DNA of 64,000 bases from Zingiber officinale (Eukaryota; Streptophyta; Magnoliopsida; Zingiberales; Zingiberaceae): the NCBI RefSeq assembly GCF_018446385.1, contig NC_055987.1, forward strand, positions 31,068,202 to 31,132,201. Reading direction: 5' to 3'. This document shows, in pieces, positions 47,956-59,434 of this stretch. Position 1 is the stretch's first letter. Each line of letters opens with the position of its first letter. The translations under genes and the position numbers were made by a program. A model generated the notes under the pieces. That model did not search any database and had not been told where the DNA came from. It saw only the letters and a list, made by a program, of their open reading frames with translations.

Positions 47956-48827
47956 CTGCAATCAAAAATTGAACGTTCCTCGAACTTTTATATCTTAATT
48001 AAAATGATCACTTGCATAAATAAAAATAATAGATAAAAGAAGAGGCACGAGGGATTTACTTGGTTAAACTGGGGAGGTTGTTAATCCAAAGAAGTTGAAA
48101 GTGCACTAATCTCTCCTTCAGCGGAGAAGCCTCTTTACAGCAGTTAACACACTCAATTACATAACAAAACTCAAGAGGATTCAATTACAGGTATTGTGTT
48201 TTATTTCCTAGGTTCAAAGGTCTTTTTATAGTCCCTAGAAAATCTTATCCTAGGTTGGAAGGCACCTCCAACATACTGGAAGGCGCCTCTAGCGAGGCAA
48301 CAAGGGATAAAGTTTTTATCCTTTGCCAACAGTAAAATTTATCCAGTTGAAGGCGCCTTCCATGAAGGCTTGAAAGCACCTTCAAGTGCTTGAAGGCGCC
48401 TTCCACTAGAAAGTTGTGAGGGTGCCTTCAATCCATTGAAGGCACCTCCAACAGCTACTACTGAGCTCCAAACTTCTCCTTTGGCTCTTCCACTGCTCCG
48501 CTCGTTTGGATGATTTTGGCTAACCAGAATATGGCTCACCCTAACCTATTTTCTGACCTTCTCCTCGAGCAGTCTTCCTCCCGGCTTCTCGTCCCTTGGA
48601 CCACTGTGAGCATCATTCTTGTTTGCTGATGTACTCTTCCGCAGCACCTCGTCCCTCTAACGCACTGAGCCCGTCAGCTCTCTCGTGCCATCCTTCTCGC
48701 TAGCTGAGTCTCTCGCTTGACTTCCTGTGTTCCTAAGCTCCTGCACACTTAGACACAGAGATTAAATACTAACCTGGCATAACCTGACTTGATTGATCAC
48801 ATAAAAAACTATCATAGGGTACCAACA
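47956..48827 (-). mobile_element. SIRE-type LTR, reverse orientation, with GGCGCC array
   Basis: Read on the minus strand it starts TGTTGGTACCC at 48827, next to the polypurine tract complement (aatctcctcctttttgatg). It has a GGCGCC palindrome array (48255-48460) and a TATA-like box (plus ctttttatag near 48223). The distal end is uncertain and may be truncated against the Harbinger-like remnant. Confidence 0.68.
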
Positions 48828-49232
48828 ATCTCCTCCTTTTTGATGTGATCAAACCCAAGTTAAGTTAGGGTAAACTACAAATAAATAATAGTTATAAAAA
48901 AAATTTCGAAGAATTTTTTTTTATAAATACACAAAAAAATTTTGTACTACCCTCTCCTAGACTCACTCCCCCTTTGATCATAATAAAAACAGGGTATGTA
49001 AAAATAACTTTGAAAGAAAAAAAATCTAAATTGAAAGTCTAAGGGAATTACATAAAAAAATGAAACTGTAAACTTCAAAAATTCTGGTTTTATAAATAAA
49101 TTTGCAAAATTAAGTCGGAAAAAATAATTTCAATGAAAAAAATTAATTTCTTAGTTATTTCTAATAGCATTTTGACAAACAATGAAAGCATTATAATTAA
49201 ATGCTTAACAGTTGATTAATTACATTGATTTC

Positions 49233-49844
49233 AGTAATTGGTAGGATGTAAATGAACCAAGCGTTCGTGAACAAACTTGGTGTTCGGCTTGGTAAGAGCT
49301 TGTTTATGTTTGTTCAATATACACAAGATTAATTAAACAAACAAGCTTGAACAACTCGTTAAGCTAAACAAATAAGCTTGAACACATATGTGTTCAACTC
49401 GTTAACGTTCGTGAACAATGTTCGTGAATAACGTTTGTGAAAAATGTTCATGAACTATATTTATTAATAAAACTCTTTTAAATATACTAAATAAAAAATA
49501 AAATAAAATAAATAAATAAATAAATTTAAATTATTAATCTTAATAACCAATCAAACAATTAAAAGTTTCAAATAATCAAACAAGCTTGAATTGAGAGCTT
49601 GATAACATCTAAACAAACCAAGCTCGAGCCAAACTCAAGTCAAGCTCAAACCAAGCTCAAGCCAAGCTTGAATTGAGAGCTTGATAACATCTAAATGAAC
49701 CAAGCTCAAGCTAAGCTTCAAACAAGCTCAAGCTCATAAAAAATAAACCAAGCCAAGCTTGAACACTCATTTCAACTTATCAAATAAGCTAGAACACCCC
49801 AAAGCTCAGCTCGACTCGGCTTGTTTACAGCCCTAGTAATTGGT
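49233..49844. mobile_element. 592-bp hAT-like MITE with a perfect 10-bp flanking duplication
   Basis: The element is 49243-49834. Its start aggatgtaaatgaaccaagc and end gcttgtttacagccct are imperfect inverted repeats (aggg-tgtaaa-). It is flanked by agtaattggt at 49233-49242 and 49835-49844. The interior is rich in caagctcaagc / gaacaa phrases. A second copy is at 52804-53303. No ORF of note. Confidence 0.82.
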
Positions 49845-50117
49845 TTCTAAGCTGTGGCGAGGCATTAGGCCTTCTTGGTTATTGGAACAACAACTATTTT
49901 CTAGACAAAACCTCTTAAAGAAATTAAACATTTAATTTTCTCTCTGAAAGCCCTGATTTTAAAATTTAATCCAAATATGATTTTGACACCCAATATAGGC
50001 TCCTTCCTACTGTGTTAATTAAAATTTCTTAGGTATATATTTCTTTGATAATTTTCTAATTTGACTCTTGTGATATCTAAAGTGACAATTTAAACTATTA
50101 TATCTTGTAATATGTGA

Positions 50118-50648
50118 TCATGCATGATTTTTTAAATTTTCTATTTCTATTTTCAATTTATCATTTTCCAACATCATTTTATCAAAATCTTCTAATCGAC
50201 ATGATTTAGCTAAGTTTGATTTTAATTCCTTATTTTCTTTTTCTAACTTACAACAACTTTTCGATAATATTTTTATAAATTTAAACATTTTATCTGGATG
50301 TAGAGATCGTGTCTGACATACCTTGTCGATCCCGTCATCTGAAGCTCTCCCTGAAGTACTACTTTCTTCTGATGTCGCTCTCCGTTCATCAATGCTCTCG
50401 ATACTCATTTTGGATGAGCTTGCTTCGTCTTCATCTTCTTGGTGGCTTGCCACTAGCGTAAATTCGATGAGGGCTTCGATCTCCGATTCGGACGACGTTT
50501 CGTCCCACACTGCCTTTAGATTATACTTGGGTCGAGCTGGCTTCTTGTTCTTGTCTTTACTCTTTAATTTAGAACAGTTATCTTTCACGTACCTTTCTTC
50601 ATCACAGTGATAGCACCTTATTTTTCTTCTTCTTTTTTTATCCTGCAC
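50118..50648 (-). pseudogene. SIRE-like copia gag fragment with one CCHC knuckle
   Basis: The 176-residue frame begins just before a zinc knuckle reading CYHCDEERYVKDNC (a typical His is replaced at the position usually filled by GHV), followed by a Lys-rich segment, an acidic Ser-rich tract and a C-terminal coiled-coil-like LEKENKELKSNLAKS region. It is the minus strand, in the same orientation as the 48.8-kb LTR. The N-terminal part of gag is missing at the break near 50700. Confidence 0.72.
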
Positions 50649-50700
50649 TTAATTAAATCCATTAGATTTAAATAATTTTTAAAATTTTCTTATCACGAGC

Positions 50701-51515
50701 GTCGTTTTGTCATCGTCGAGAGAAGATTTAGTGTCTCATTTGTTTGTTTTTGCCTTTAAGGTAATGTTGTGGTTTGGATCCTTCTTCAGATACATGGGAA
50801 GTTTTTCTTGTGGTTAACAAGGATTCCTATGAATGTGTCAAGTTGAGGGGGGTCTTGATTGAAAGATTGAATACAATTTTTAAAATTCTTTCAAAAATCA
50901 ATTTGGTAAACCTTTGAAACAGTGTTTAAAAAATTATTTTTAAAAATTACTTTCGAAATCTTTTAAGAAATACTCTTTTGTAAAACTCTTAGTTTCTAAA
51001 ATTTGAAATATTGCTTTGAAAAATTTCTTTAAAAATATTTTGAAAAATATTTTTAAAAGTTCCTATAAAATTTATGAAAAGCATTTGCAACATGTTTTTG
51101 AAAAATACTTAAAGAGTTTTTTTATAAAATAGTTTGAAAATTAACTATCAAAAATTATCTCAAAAACTAACTTTAAAAATTAGTCTACAACACCACTTTA
51201 AAAAAATTATTTTGAATGTCCCCTTAGCAACTACTATAGAAAATTATGCTTTAAAAATTTTGTTTGAAACACTTAACTATGTTTTTCAAATGGTATTGTT
51301 GGTGTAAAACCTAATGGAGGTTAACCTCAAGTTTATATCTTTTTGATGTGTGCCAAAAGAGGAGAGTAATCTTAAATTAGAAAAGTTAATCTTAAGTTAG
51401 AAAAGTTAAAAATGTTTCTAAATCTCCCAAACTTTTCAAATCTCTCAAACTTTGAGATAGAACCCTTAGAGAAATTCAAACTTAAGAAAATTATCAAACA
51501 TAAAAAGGGGGAGAT
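50701..51515 (+). mobile_element. 3' internal part of a second SIRE-like element, plus orientation
   Basis: AT-rich with tttgaaaaat-type phrases (as in 31920-32260), ending ataaaaagggggagattg at 51502-51517. It is joined head-to-head with the minus-strand element to its left. Confidence 0.6.
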
Positions 51516-52752
51516 TGTTGGTGCAATTAACCTCTAGGGTTTCGATGTTTGACAATATACCTAAGTCTGGTCAGTTTTTGACCAAGGGTTGATTAAAACA
51601 GGACTTGATGTTTGGAAGAGAGAAGTCTAGTCATGAATCCTGAAATATGTTAACACTATTTTACTTTATTATTTTATCTATTATGATAACTCAGTGTTGC
51701 AGGAAAGTCTTAGTAGATCAGCTTGGTCAGATACTAAGCAAGACCAGAGAAAGTCCAAACAGGTTTGACTGTTTGGAGGACTAGATGTTTGACAGGTAAG
51801 TGAAGGTAAGTCACTAGAAGAGAGTGACTAAGTGAGGACACGTCTCGATTAAGGGGATAGTAGGCGTCAGTTCAATTTAGTTTCATTTCAGAAATATAAA
51901 TTAAGACCCTGACTAGATCCTAGTCTGGAAGACAGGGTCTAAGCCATAAATTAATCATATTTTTACTGTGCTAACTTTGTTTTACAAGTTAGATGTTGTC
52001 GTATTAGACTAACCTAACTTGCAGGGCAAAAGGCGCAAAAAAGTCTTGGGTGAACAGTACTCGAGATGCCTTTAAGCATGGGAAGGCGCCTTCGTATTAT
52101 TCATAGAAAGCGTCTTCAGTGCTATGGAAAGCGCCTTCTAAGGGATAAAATTCAAACTTCGTCAAAGATAAGGAGCAATGAGTTCGGGATTAGATTTAAC
52201 ATGTTGGAGGCACCTTTAAGGCTACGGAAGGTGCCTTCCACACCCTTTAAATGGGTGTCTCGACCAAGCTTCAAAACAGAACTTCGATACGAGCTTCTAC
52301 GCGTTTGACCGACTTTCTGACTGTTTCGACTTCCTACTACTATCCTGTTATGACTATACTACACTTGACTACCGCCGAAAAGCCTTCCAAATACCGAGCT
52401 CAAGCTGACCATCTACAAAAGCATTTGGTAATAAAAACTTAAGCTTTGTACTTAATTTCTGCAAACGGAAAGTGTAGGTTGTTACACTTTTCCGATTCTT
52501 GTGTATTCAATCTCCTCTTTTGGTGGTTCTAGAAATGATTTTTAGTGGATTACCTATTGATGGGTCTGTGGGACCTGGGTCTTGGAGTAGGAGTGCCGAA
52601 GGCTCCGAACCAAGTAAAAATCAAATCGTGTCTTTTACTTGCTTTTACTTTTGTGTTTTCTTTCCATTGCATACTTTGATTTCAAAATCAAAAAGATAAG
52701 ATTTTTGAAAATCACATGATTCACCCCCTCTCACGTGGATCTCGATCCAACA
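51516..52752 (+). mobile_element. SIRE-type LTR (plus orientation) with GGCGCC array
   Basis: TGTTGGTGCAATTAACC to gatctcgatccaaca, 1237 bp. Contains a GGCGCC palindrome block (52065-52250) just upstream of ccctttaaatgggtg (TATA-like). It is preceded by the polypurine tract. No primer site follows, so it is the 3' LTR of a truncated element or a solo LTR. Confidence 0.78.
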
Positions 52753-52803
52753 CGATGCCCTCTAAAGGTTCCAATAGACTCTGGCCTTTCGGTCGACCAT
52801 AGA

Positions 52804-53303
52804 GTAGAGATGTAAATAAACTAAACGTTTATGAACAATCTTAGTATTCGGCTTGGTAAGATGTTATTTATGTTCATTAAATATACACAAGATCAATTAA
52901 ATGAACAAGTTTGAACAACCCGTTTAACTAAACTAATAAGCTTGAATACATATGTATTCAGCTCATTAATATTCGTGAACAATATTCATGAGCAATGTTC
53001 GGGAACCATGTTCATCAATAAAATTCTTTTCAACTTGCTAAATAAATAAACAAAACTTTTAAAATTAAAAAATAAATTTATATTATTAAGTTCAATAACT
53101 AATCAAACAAGCTTGAATTGAGAGCTTGATAATATTTAAACGAACTAAGCTCAAGCTCATAAAAAAGAAATCAAGCTATGCTTGAGTAATCATTTTAATG
53201 GCTTGGTTTATTTTAGGCTCGGCTTGACTCGGCTTGATTACCTTATCAAATAAGTGTAAACATCACAAAGTTTGGCTCGGCTTGACTTATTTACACCCCC
53301 GGC
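52804..53303. mobile_element. Second copy of the 592-bp MITE family
   Basis: gtagagatgtaaataaac at the left and gacttatttacaccccc at the right are inverted; the interior (attcggcttggtaag, acaagatcaattaa, gaattgagagcttgataa) aligns with 49243-49834. It is more diverged, and no clean target duplication was seen. Confidence 0.75.
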
Positions 53304-54772
53304 TCATAATGATCTAGATGAGGAAGAATCTTCTTTGACCTCAATCTCTGACAATTCCTGATAAACACAGCACCGACCTAGTGAAGCGACCCATGCAAAA
53401 TATGACACTCGATTAACAGGCCAATCGTGTCATATGTACAACCCAATCATTGTCGGAGTTTAATTAGGTTTAATTAGATGAGGGGCGGAGGGGGGGGGGG
53501 GGGGAGTGAATCACGTGATTTTAAAATCGTTCTTTTCTTTTAAAAAAAAAACTAATTGCATAGCAGAAGAAAATATAAAATAAGAAAGAAAATAACACAT
53601 GTTTAATTTTAATGGTTTGGAGCCTTCGACAACTCGTACTCCAAAACCTAGGTCATTTGGACCTTTTTGATGAGTAATCCACTATCAAAGAATTGATTAT
53701 AAATTAAGAACATGAATAAGAAAGTATAACAACTTATACTTCCTTGTAATAATGTAAATAACTGAAAATAAGCGTTACCAACACAAGGATCAGGAAATTA
53801 TTAGCTTGGGTGTTGGCGTCAATTTGTCGGCAATGGTTGGATGTAGTCGAGTAGCAATACAGCAACAACACAAGCTTAGAGCAACCGAACTATCAAGAAT
53901 AAGCGTAGAAGGGTTATAGAAAATTGATGTTTGAGGCTACTATTTGAAGCTCCTTTTATAGGCGGTTTCGGGCGCCTGGACCATCCCGAGTGTCTGGACT
54001 AAGGTTATTAGATCCTGCTTCATCGCTGGATTATCCACCGCCGGGTGCCTGAACCACCTCCGAGTGCCTAGATCACTGAGATGGCTGTACCTCGTTAAAG
54101 CTTTATCCGGTAGTCTCTATCCACTCCTAAGCGCCTGGACCACTCTTAGGCGCCTGGACGCTGACATGCACTGCCAATCGGAGTGCGCTAACTCATCTAC
54201 ACAAGTAGATGGGTTTGGGGCAATCCAAGCGCTTAGACCTCCGGGTGCCTGGAACCTCTTTTTCAAGCTTTCACTTTGTTACACCACAGAGTTAGCACAA
54301 TAAGCATAATATGAACAAATAGATATTTTGATAGTTTTGGAGCTGTCCAATCCTGACTTCAGATTTTACTAAACCCATAGGTTTGACTAACACCTACTAT
54401 TCCCTCAATTAGAAACACATCCTCACTGGGTCACTCTCCTCCAGTGCTTACCTTATCATTTGTCAACTTGCTTGAATTTTGACCCACCAGGTCTTTCTGT
54501 CAGATGCCCTATCTGAACTTCATCCAATTGTCAGATCCGACAGACCTAACTGGAATTCCTACCAGATATCAAGCTATCTGATCTTCCTATGCCAGTTATC
54601 AACTTAATTAGATTTCAGTCTGGTGTTAGGCTCCATCAAGTCTTTCAGTCCTGTATACTTAGTAAATAGGTTAGAAAGCACAACATCTAATTTTAATCAT
54701 TTATCATATATCAAAAATCTGAGTTTGATTATTAGTGCTAACTGTAACAATAATATGTACAACCCAATCATT
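53304..54772 (-). mobile_element. Reverse SIRE-type LTR fragment flanked by a 20-bp direct repeat
   Basis: Between atatgtacaacccaatcatt at 53432-53451 and the identical string at 54753-54772 lie 1301 bp, with a long poly-G run near 53488, a TATA-like ccttttatagg complement (plus 53951) and an array of gcgcctggacc phrases (53965-54255). The flanking repeat is longer than a normal 5-bp duplication. Confidence 0.55.
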
Positions 54773-54811
54773 ATCATCCCTGACACCTTACCTTCCTCCA
54801 TACTTCTGATG

Positions 54812-55832
54812 GGCGGGGTCATAGTTTGCAAAATCGCGATCCGGATCGTAGGATCGTACGATTCTACGATCCGGAAACCCAAAATCGATCCAGGATCGTG
54901 CAGAATCGAGTTTTGCAGTAGAATCGCAGCAGGATCGGTAGGATCGGTAGGATCGGAACAGAATCGGTAGGATTGGAGCAGAATCGGAGCAGAATCGGAG
55001 CAGGATCGGTAGAAGCTTTGAGAGGTCATAACTTTTGACTCGGATTGAACCATGGGGCCTATAATATATCAAATCAAAGCTCGTTCAGAGATCTTTAATA
55101 AATTTCAAAGTTTATCCTTAACCACCCTATTTCAAAGCCAAAAAATATCATTTAAATCCTTTTCAGATGTCTAGGAGATTTTATCTTTTTTTTTATTATC
55201 TTTTTTTCATCTTATTAGGGGTTTAAATTATTTAAACATATGTTTAACTATTTTTAGTTAGTTTTTTATCAATAATATCCTGTCATTTATTTTCCTCAAA
55301 ATAATGAGTTTTTGGATGCCTATTATCTAGTATTGTGTGACATCAACCAGTCTTTAGAAGATTATTTCCGGCGTTCATATTTGAATCAAAGGATTCAATA
55401 GCTTCTATTATATACGTTAGGTGGCCTGTAAATTGAATTATCTTATAAACTAAGAAAATATTTATTACATTGAATGTGTTATTATTATTGTATTAATAGA
55501 AATTTTATATTTTAATCATTTTATGATATGAAAATATAAATATTATTACTATAAGAGAATAATAGTTGAATTATAAATTAATTTAAATTTGTACATGTAG
55601 TAATATAATTTGAGGTGTTAGTGTAAATGATTGCATATATATACAAAATTAGTTATTTATTTATATGTAAATGAGATTTTTAGGTATTTTTTCTAATTAT
55701 TAATCATGTATAATAAGATTTTAAGGGTTTTTGGTAGGATCGTACGATTCTACGATCCGATCCTGACCGATCCGATCCTGACCCTAAATCGATCCTGCGT
55801 AGGATCGCGATTCTACAAACTATGGGCGGGGT
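54812..55832. mobile_element. 1005-bp non-autonomous hAT element with an 8-bp target duplication
   Basis: The element is 54820-55824. Ends: catagtttgcaaaatcgcga and its inverted partner tcgcgattctacaaactatg. The target duplication is ggcggggt at 54812-54819 and 55825-55832. The left third has a run of aggatcgg / cagaatcgg phrases (54930-55010); the right third has mirrored gatccgatcctgacc phrases. No transposase. Confidence 0.9.
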
Positions 55833-56110
55833 GATGTTTCTATGGGGCTCGTGTGGCATCCCACATGGTCATCCTCCCTCATTTGTCAACTATATAAGGT
55901 CGACGATGGTAAGTAACAAGTTGATTTTTTTTCTCTCGTACGGAGGTCACTCTTCTCCCTTGAGCAATATCTAGATCAGTACTGACTTGACTGTCAAATA
56001 GGTCAACCATGTTGTACCCTCGACTCATGTTGATCCGCAAGATTTTGACACTCAACCACTCGAAAGACGAATACAATTACAGTTCCGAAAGAAAGTAGAG
56101 ATGAGGAGAA
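55833..56110. other. Intergenic DNA between the hAT element and a tandem repeat
   Basis: A minus-strand ORF of 65 codons near 55879-56076 has no recognisable domain and is not called. Confidence 0.4.
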
Positions 56111-56700
56111 CACCATCATTCAATTTTTTTTAGTTGACATTAGGTTTTAACTTACGTCGACTAATCCTGCGGTGAGCAGTCTGATCCCATGGAAGTTTTT
56201 CCACTGGCTACCAAGATAAATTGGAAAGTACTCACAGCGAATGACCCATCAACCCAGCTTTGTTAAGTCAACTATTAAAAGAAATTCATCTCTTAATTTA
56301 TTGAAGCTGAGACTTTATCCTTAGATACATAGGAAATAGTTAAGACTCGATCCTTAGATATATGAGAAACTGAGAGAGCGCCCTGCCATTGCTTCATTTC
56401 CCTAGGGCACACCATCATTATGTAGTTTTATTTATTTTATTATTTTTTAATTGACACTAGGTATCTTATTTATGTTGACCAATCCTGGGGTGACCAACCT
56501 GATTTCATGGAAGTTTCCCATGGACCACCAAGATAAATCAGAAAATGCTCGCAGTGGATAATCCATCAGCCAATGTTCTTAGGTCAACCGTCCATTAAGA
56601 GAAATTGATCCATTAATTTGATAAAACTAGGACTCGATTCTTAGATCCTTGGGAAACTGAGAAGGTGCTCTACCGATGCATCATTGTTCCGAGAGCACAC
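56111..56700. repeat. Tandem repeat of about 290-300 bp, two copies and the start of a third
   Basis: Copies begin caccatcatt at 56111 and 56410, and caccgtcatt at 56698. Shared phrases are atcctg(c/g)ggtga, catggaagtttt, accaagataaat, cattaa and gatccttagat. The third copy has only its first bases. Confidence 0.8.
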
Positions 56701-56740
56701 CGTCATTCAGTATTAGAGTAAAAGGTGAAGTTGTCACTAT

Positions 56741-57142
56741 AGAGCATTCACATCAACTTCACTAAACACAAAATTTACCTTGAATATATTTTACGTAAAA
56801 TTAATCTTTGCATCAACTATCCTAATAATTTCCTAAATTTAAATTTTATGAATAGTACTTCTCTAAATTTAAGGAATGAAATTCATTTCCTAAATATTAA
56901 AATATTATTTAATTTGAGAGAAAGAAAAATAAAGGCAATGGATTAGATAATGAAAAGTAAATATTACATAGGGAGAGAAAAAAATAATAAAAAAATAGAA
57001 GAAAAGATAATAAAATAAAGATAATAGAAATTTTAGATTAGCTGATGTAGTGTGCTGTGAAAATGATTATCTAAATTTAATAAAGTTTATGATTTATCTT
57101 AAATTTTAAAGATATTATAGAGAAATTGATGTGGATGCTCTT
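56741..57142. mobile_element. Tourist/PIF-type MITE
   Basis: Left end agagcattcacatcaacttc, right end gaaattgatgtggatgctct are inverted. The body is AT-rich and about 400 bp. No clean 3-bp target duplication is visible (tat on the left, taa on the right). Confidence 0.65.
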
Positions 57143-57853
57143 AATGACCCCTCTAGGGCGGTCCCACAGTACTCTTTGTAAGGGGTAAATCCGGAGGGGA
57201 ATTTGTCTCAGAGCAGCGATCCTTTACATGGGGAGGTCAGACGCATAGTGAGACATTTTGTACTTGTTAAAAATAATATTGCTCACCCTAAACGTCCAAT
57301 ATAAATATTCTCATAATAAAATATAAAAACACAAATCACAGGGCTATTTTATCCTTTATACATATAGCAAAAAGTGATTCGCTCTCCTAGCATCCCTGCC
57401 AACCTGTACCTAGGTCAAAACAGATGAGATAAATTATGAATAATTATTAACCATTATTACATATGACCAAGATATATAAAAAGATATGTTCATACGAGCC
57501 ATGTTTAAACTCAAAATTTTATATAATAATATCTCATATTTTAATCATCTATTACCCTGATAAGACTATTTTATCCTTAATACAGTTATCCTTTGCTTAG
57601 GAAAGATAATGCACCAACTATATATTTTGCGTCCGCGGGAACATTTCGATAGTCAATTCAATTGCATGCCGACGTTTCCTTTACTACTCTTGTAAAGTTG
57701 TTTACCTTCATCCTTCACGCCAAACATGGAGCCCTCACCGTCGAAGGCTCGCCTACCATTAATGCCCATTCCCATTCCTCTCGCTTGCTGCTATATATTT
57801 CCTTCCTCGTTCTTGTTCCCTTCCAATCCGAAGAGATATATCAGCCAGTCAAG
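57143..57853. promoter_or_regulatory. Upstream region of the LAZY-like gene
   Basis: AT-rich DNA, becoming C/T-rich from 57750. A tatatat box (57792-57798) lies about 55 bases before the ATG. A 96-codon ORF from 57662 has no domain and overlaps the likely 5' UTR. Confidence 0.4.
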
Positions 57854-59434
57854 ATGAAGGTACGTACGCATCTTCTTCTTCAATATTCTAATTATCTTGC
57901 AATGGTAGTGAACGATATGTCGTGTTTCTACCTTAATTACCTTGTAATTTAATTTGTAAACATCTGTGCTGGTGAATGGTTCGTGTTATTGCTGTTGTAC
58001 AGCTGCTGGGTTGGATGCATCGGAAGTTCCGGCAGAACGGCGGCGAGGAGTTGAAGGACTCGGGAGGCGCGGCCGGTACGCATTTCCGTATATTGATTAT
58101 TAATGTTTCCTTGAGCGTTAAAATCTTAGTTGATTAACCGTACGCCTTGCACTTGCGTGCGTACGGTCGCCGGTTGCTAGTTGCTGGTTGTGGTGGATCG
58201 ATTTTTGGGCTGACGGATGTTCGATCGTCTACATGCGTCGCAGGCGGCACTTGTAATCGCCACTCCGGACGTCCGTCACTGGACCTCGACCTCAACCGCC
58301 GCCGCTTCCATTATGACCCTTTGAAGGCGAGAAGTCTTCGCCTCCACGTTGAGGCTCTCGATGACTGCGGCGGCGGCGGCGGCGGCGGCGGCGGGGAGGA
58401 TCCGATTGCGGAGGAGTTTTTCGAGGGACTGCTCACTATCGGAACCCTGGGAGTAGGGACGGGGCCGATCGAGGAGAAGAGGGAGGAAGAGGAGATGGAG
58501 GAGTTGGCGGTGACCGAGCAGGTCGACGGCAAGCCTTTGCAGGTCGCGGTCGTCGCGATCCCTGCGGCTCTGGAGGCCATTGCGGAGAAGGAGGCGGAGG
58601 CGACGACCGAGACGGACCTGATCATGGTGAGCGAGGAGCTGGAGAAGGTGCTGACGGCGGAGGAAGAGAAGGCCGGAGGCCGGATGTCCTCCGCTCGCTC
58701 GAGCCACGCCGGCGCGGCGGCGTGTCCGCTCCAGGGGTTCCTCTTCGGTTTACCCGTCGAGGCGGCGGAGACGGTGCTGATGGAGGCGGAGGCGGCTGGT
58801 GGCTCGCGGAAGGAAAGGCGGGCCTCCCTGGGGGAGCTGTTCATGATGAGCCGGATCACCGAGGAAGGGGAAGCCAAGTTCGCCGGAGGCGACGACGGGG
58901 AAGGCAAGCTGACCGCGCCTGAGATGTGTTTGACCAAGAAAAAGCCGACGAAGCAGCGGGGAAGGAAAGGATCGCCGGTCGACGGCGCTAATGCATTTAA
59001 CGGCTCGACCATGGAGAAGAAGTTTCAAAAGGTACGGCGCGAGATTTCCATGCAATTAATTACATGCTTCAAGCTACAGAGCTAGCTAGCAATCTCTTCG
59101 TATTTCCATGTTTCAATCAGATCCTTCAATTGTTCCACAAAAAAGTGCACCCCGAGAGCTCCATCATGTCTAAGAAACCTTCAAAGACTGCCCGTAAAAC
59201 TGAGAAAATCTCCACTTCAAAGGCGACGATCAGGAAAGAAAACAGTTCCATCTCCAACTTCTCCAATGCTCCATCATCGGCTTCGAGTGGCAAGAACAAC
59301 AGAGGGCACTGGATCAAGACAGATGCAGAATGTAAGTATATACACAAATCCATGCGAGTATTAATTCTTCTGATTCTGCCATTGATGCAGTGCTAGTTTA
59401 CTATGAGCTTGCAGATTTGGTGCTGGAGCTGTAG
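57854..59434 (+). CDS. LAZY1: LAZY1-like (IGT family) gravitropism protein, 365 aa
   Basis: LAZY/IGT proteins relay the gravity signal from statoliths to auxin transport and set shoot and root angle. Exons: 57854-57859, 58003-58075, 58244-59031, 59121-59331 and 59415-59434, all GT-AG, all in phase. The first exon codes only Met-Lys and the last only seven codons with the stop, a layout known in this family. Conserved regions: MKLLGWMHRKFRQNGGEELK at the N-terminus, TETDLIMVSEELEKVL (about 147-162), CPLQGFLFGLPVE (about 187-199), RASLGELFMMSR (about 220-231), ILQLFHKKVHPESS (about 290-303), and the C-terminal WIKTDAEYLVLEL, the CCL/domain V that binds RLD proteins. A run of nine glycines near residue 70 is encoded by a GGC microsatellite. 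The order of regions is what identifies the gene; rice LAZY1 is about 416 aa, so this one is slightly short. It could be a paralog such as LAZY2 or LAZY3-type. Confidence 0.9.
58364..58395. repeat. (GGC)n microsatellite inside the LAZY-like coding exon
   Basis: About ten GGC units, coding for glycine, followed by GGGGAGGATCC. It is a likely length polymorphism. Confidence 0.85.

Larger units (their letters stand above)
48828..50700 (-). mobile_element. Internal region of the reverse-oriented SIRE-like element, interrupted by a MITE
   Basis: AT-rich non-coding DNA from the 3' LTR up to a gag fragment at 50118-50648. The 49243-49834 MITE is inserted in it. The 5' part of the element (LTR, primer site, most of gag) is missing. 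Confidence 0.6.

Noticed and set aside
58276-59055. Long minus-strand ORFs opposite the LAZY-like gene
   Set aside because: They are shadows of the GC-rich coding exon; the plus strand has all LAZY motifs and correct splicing.
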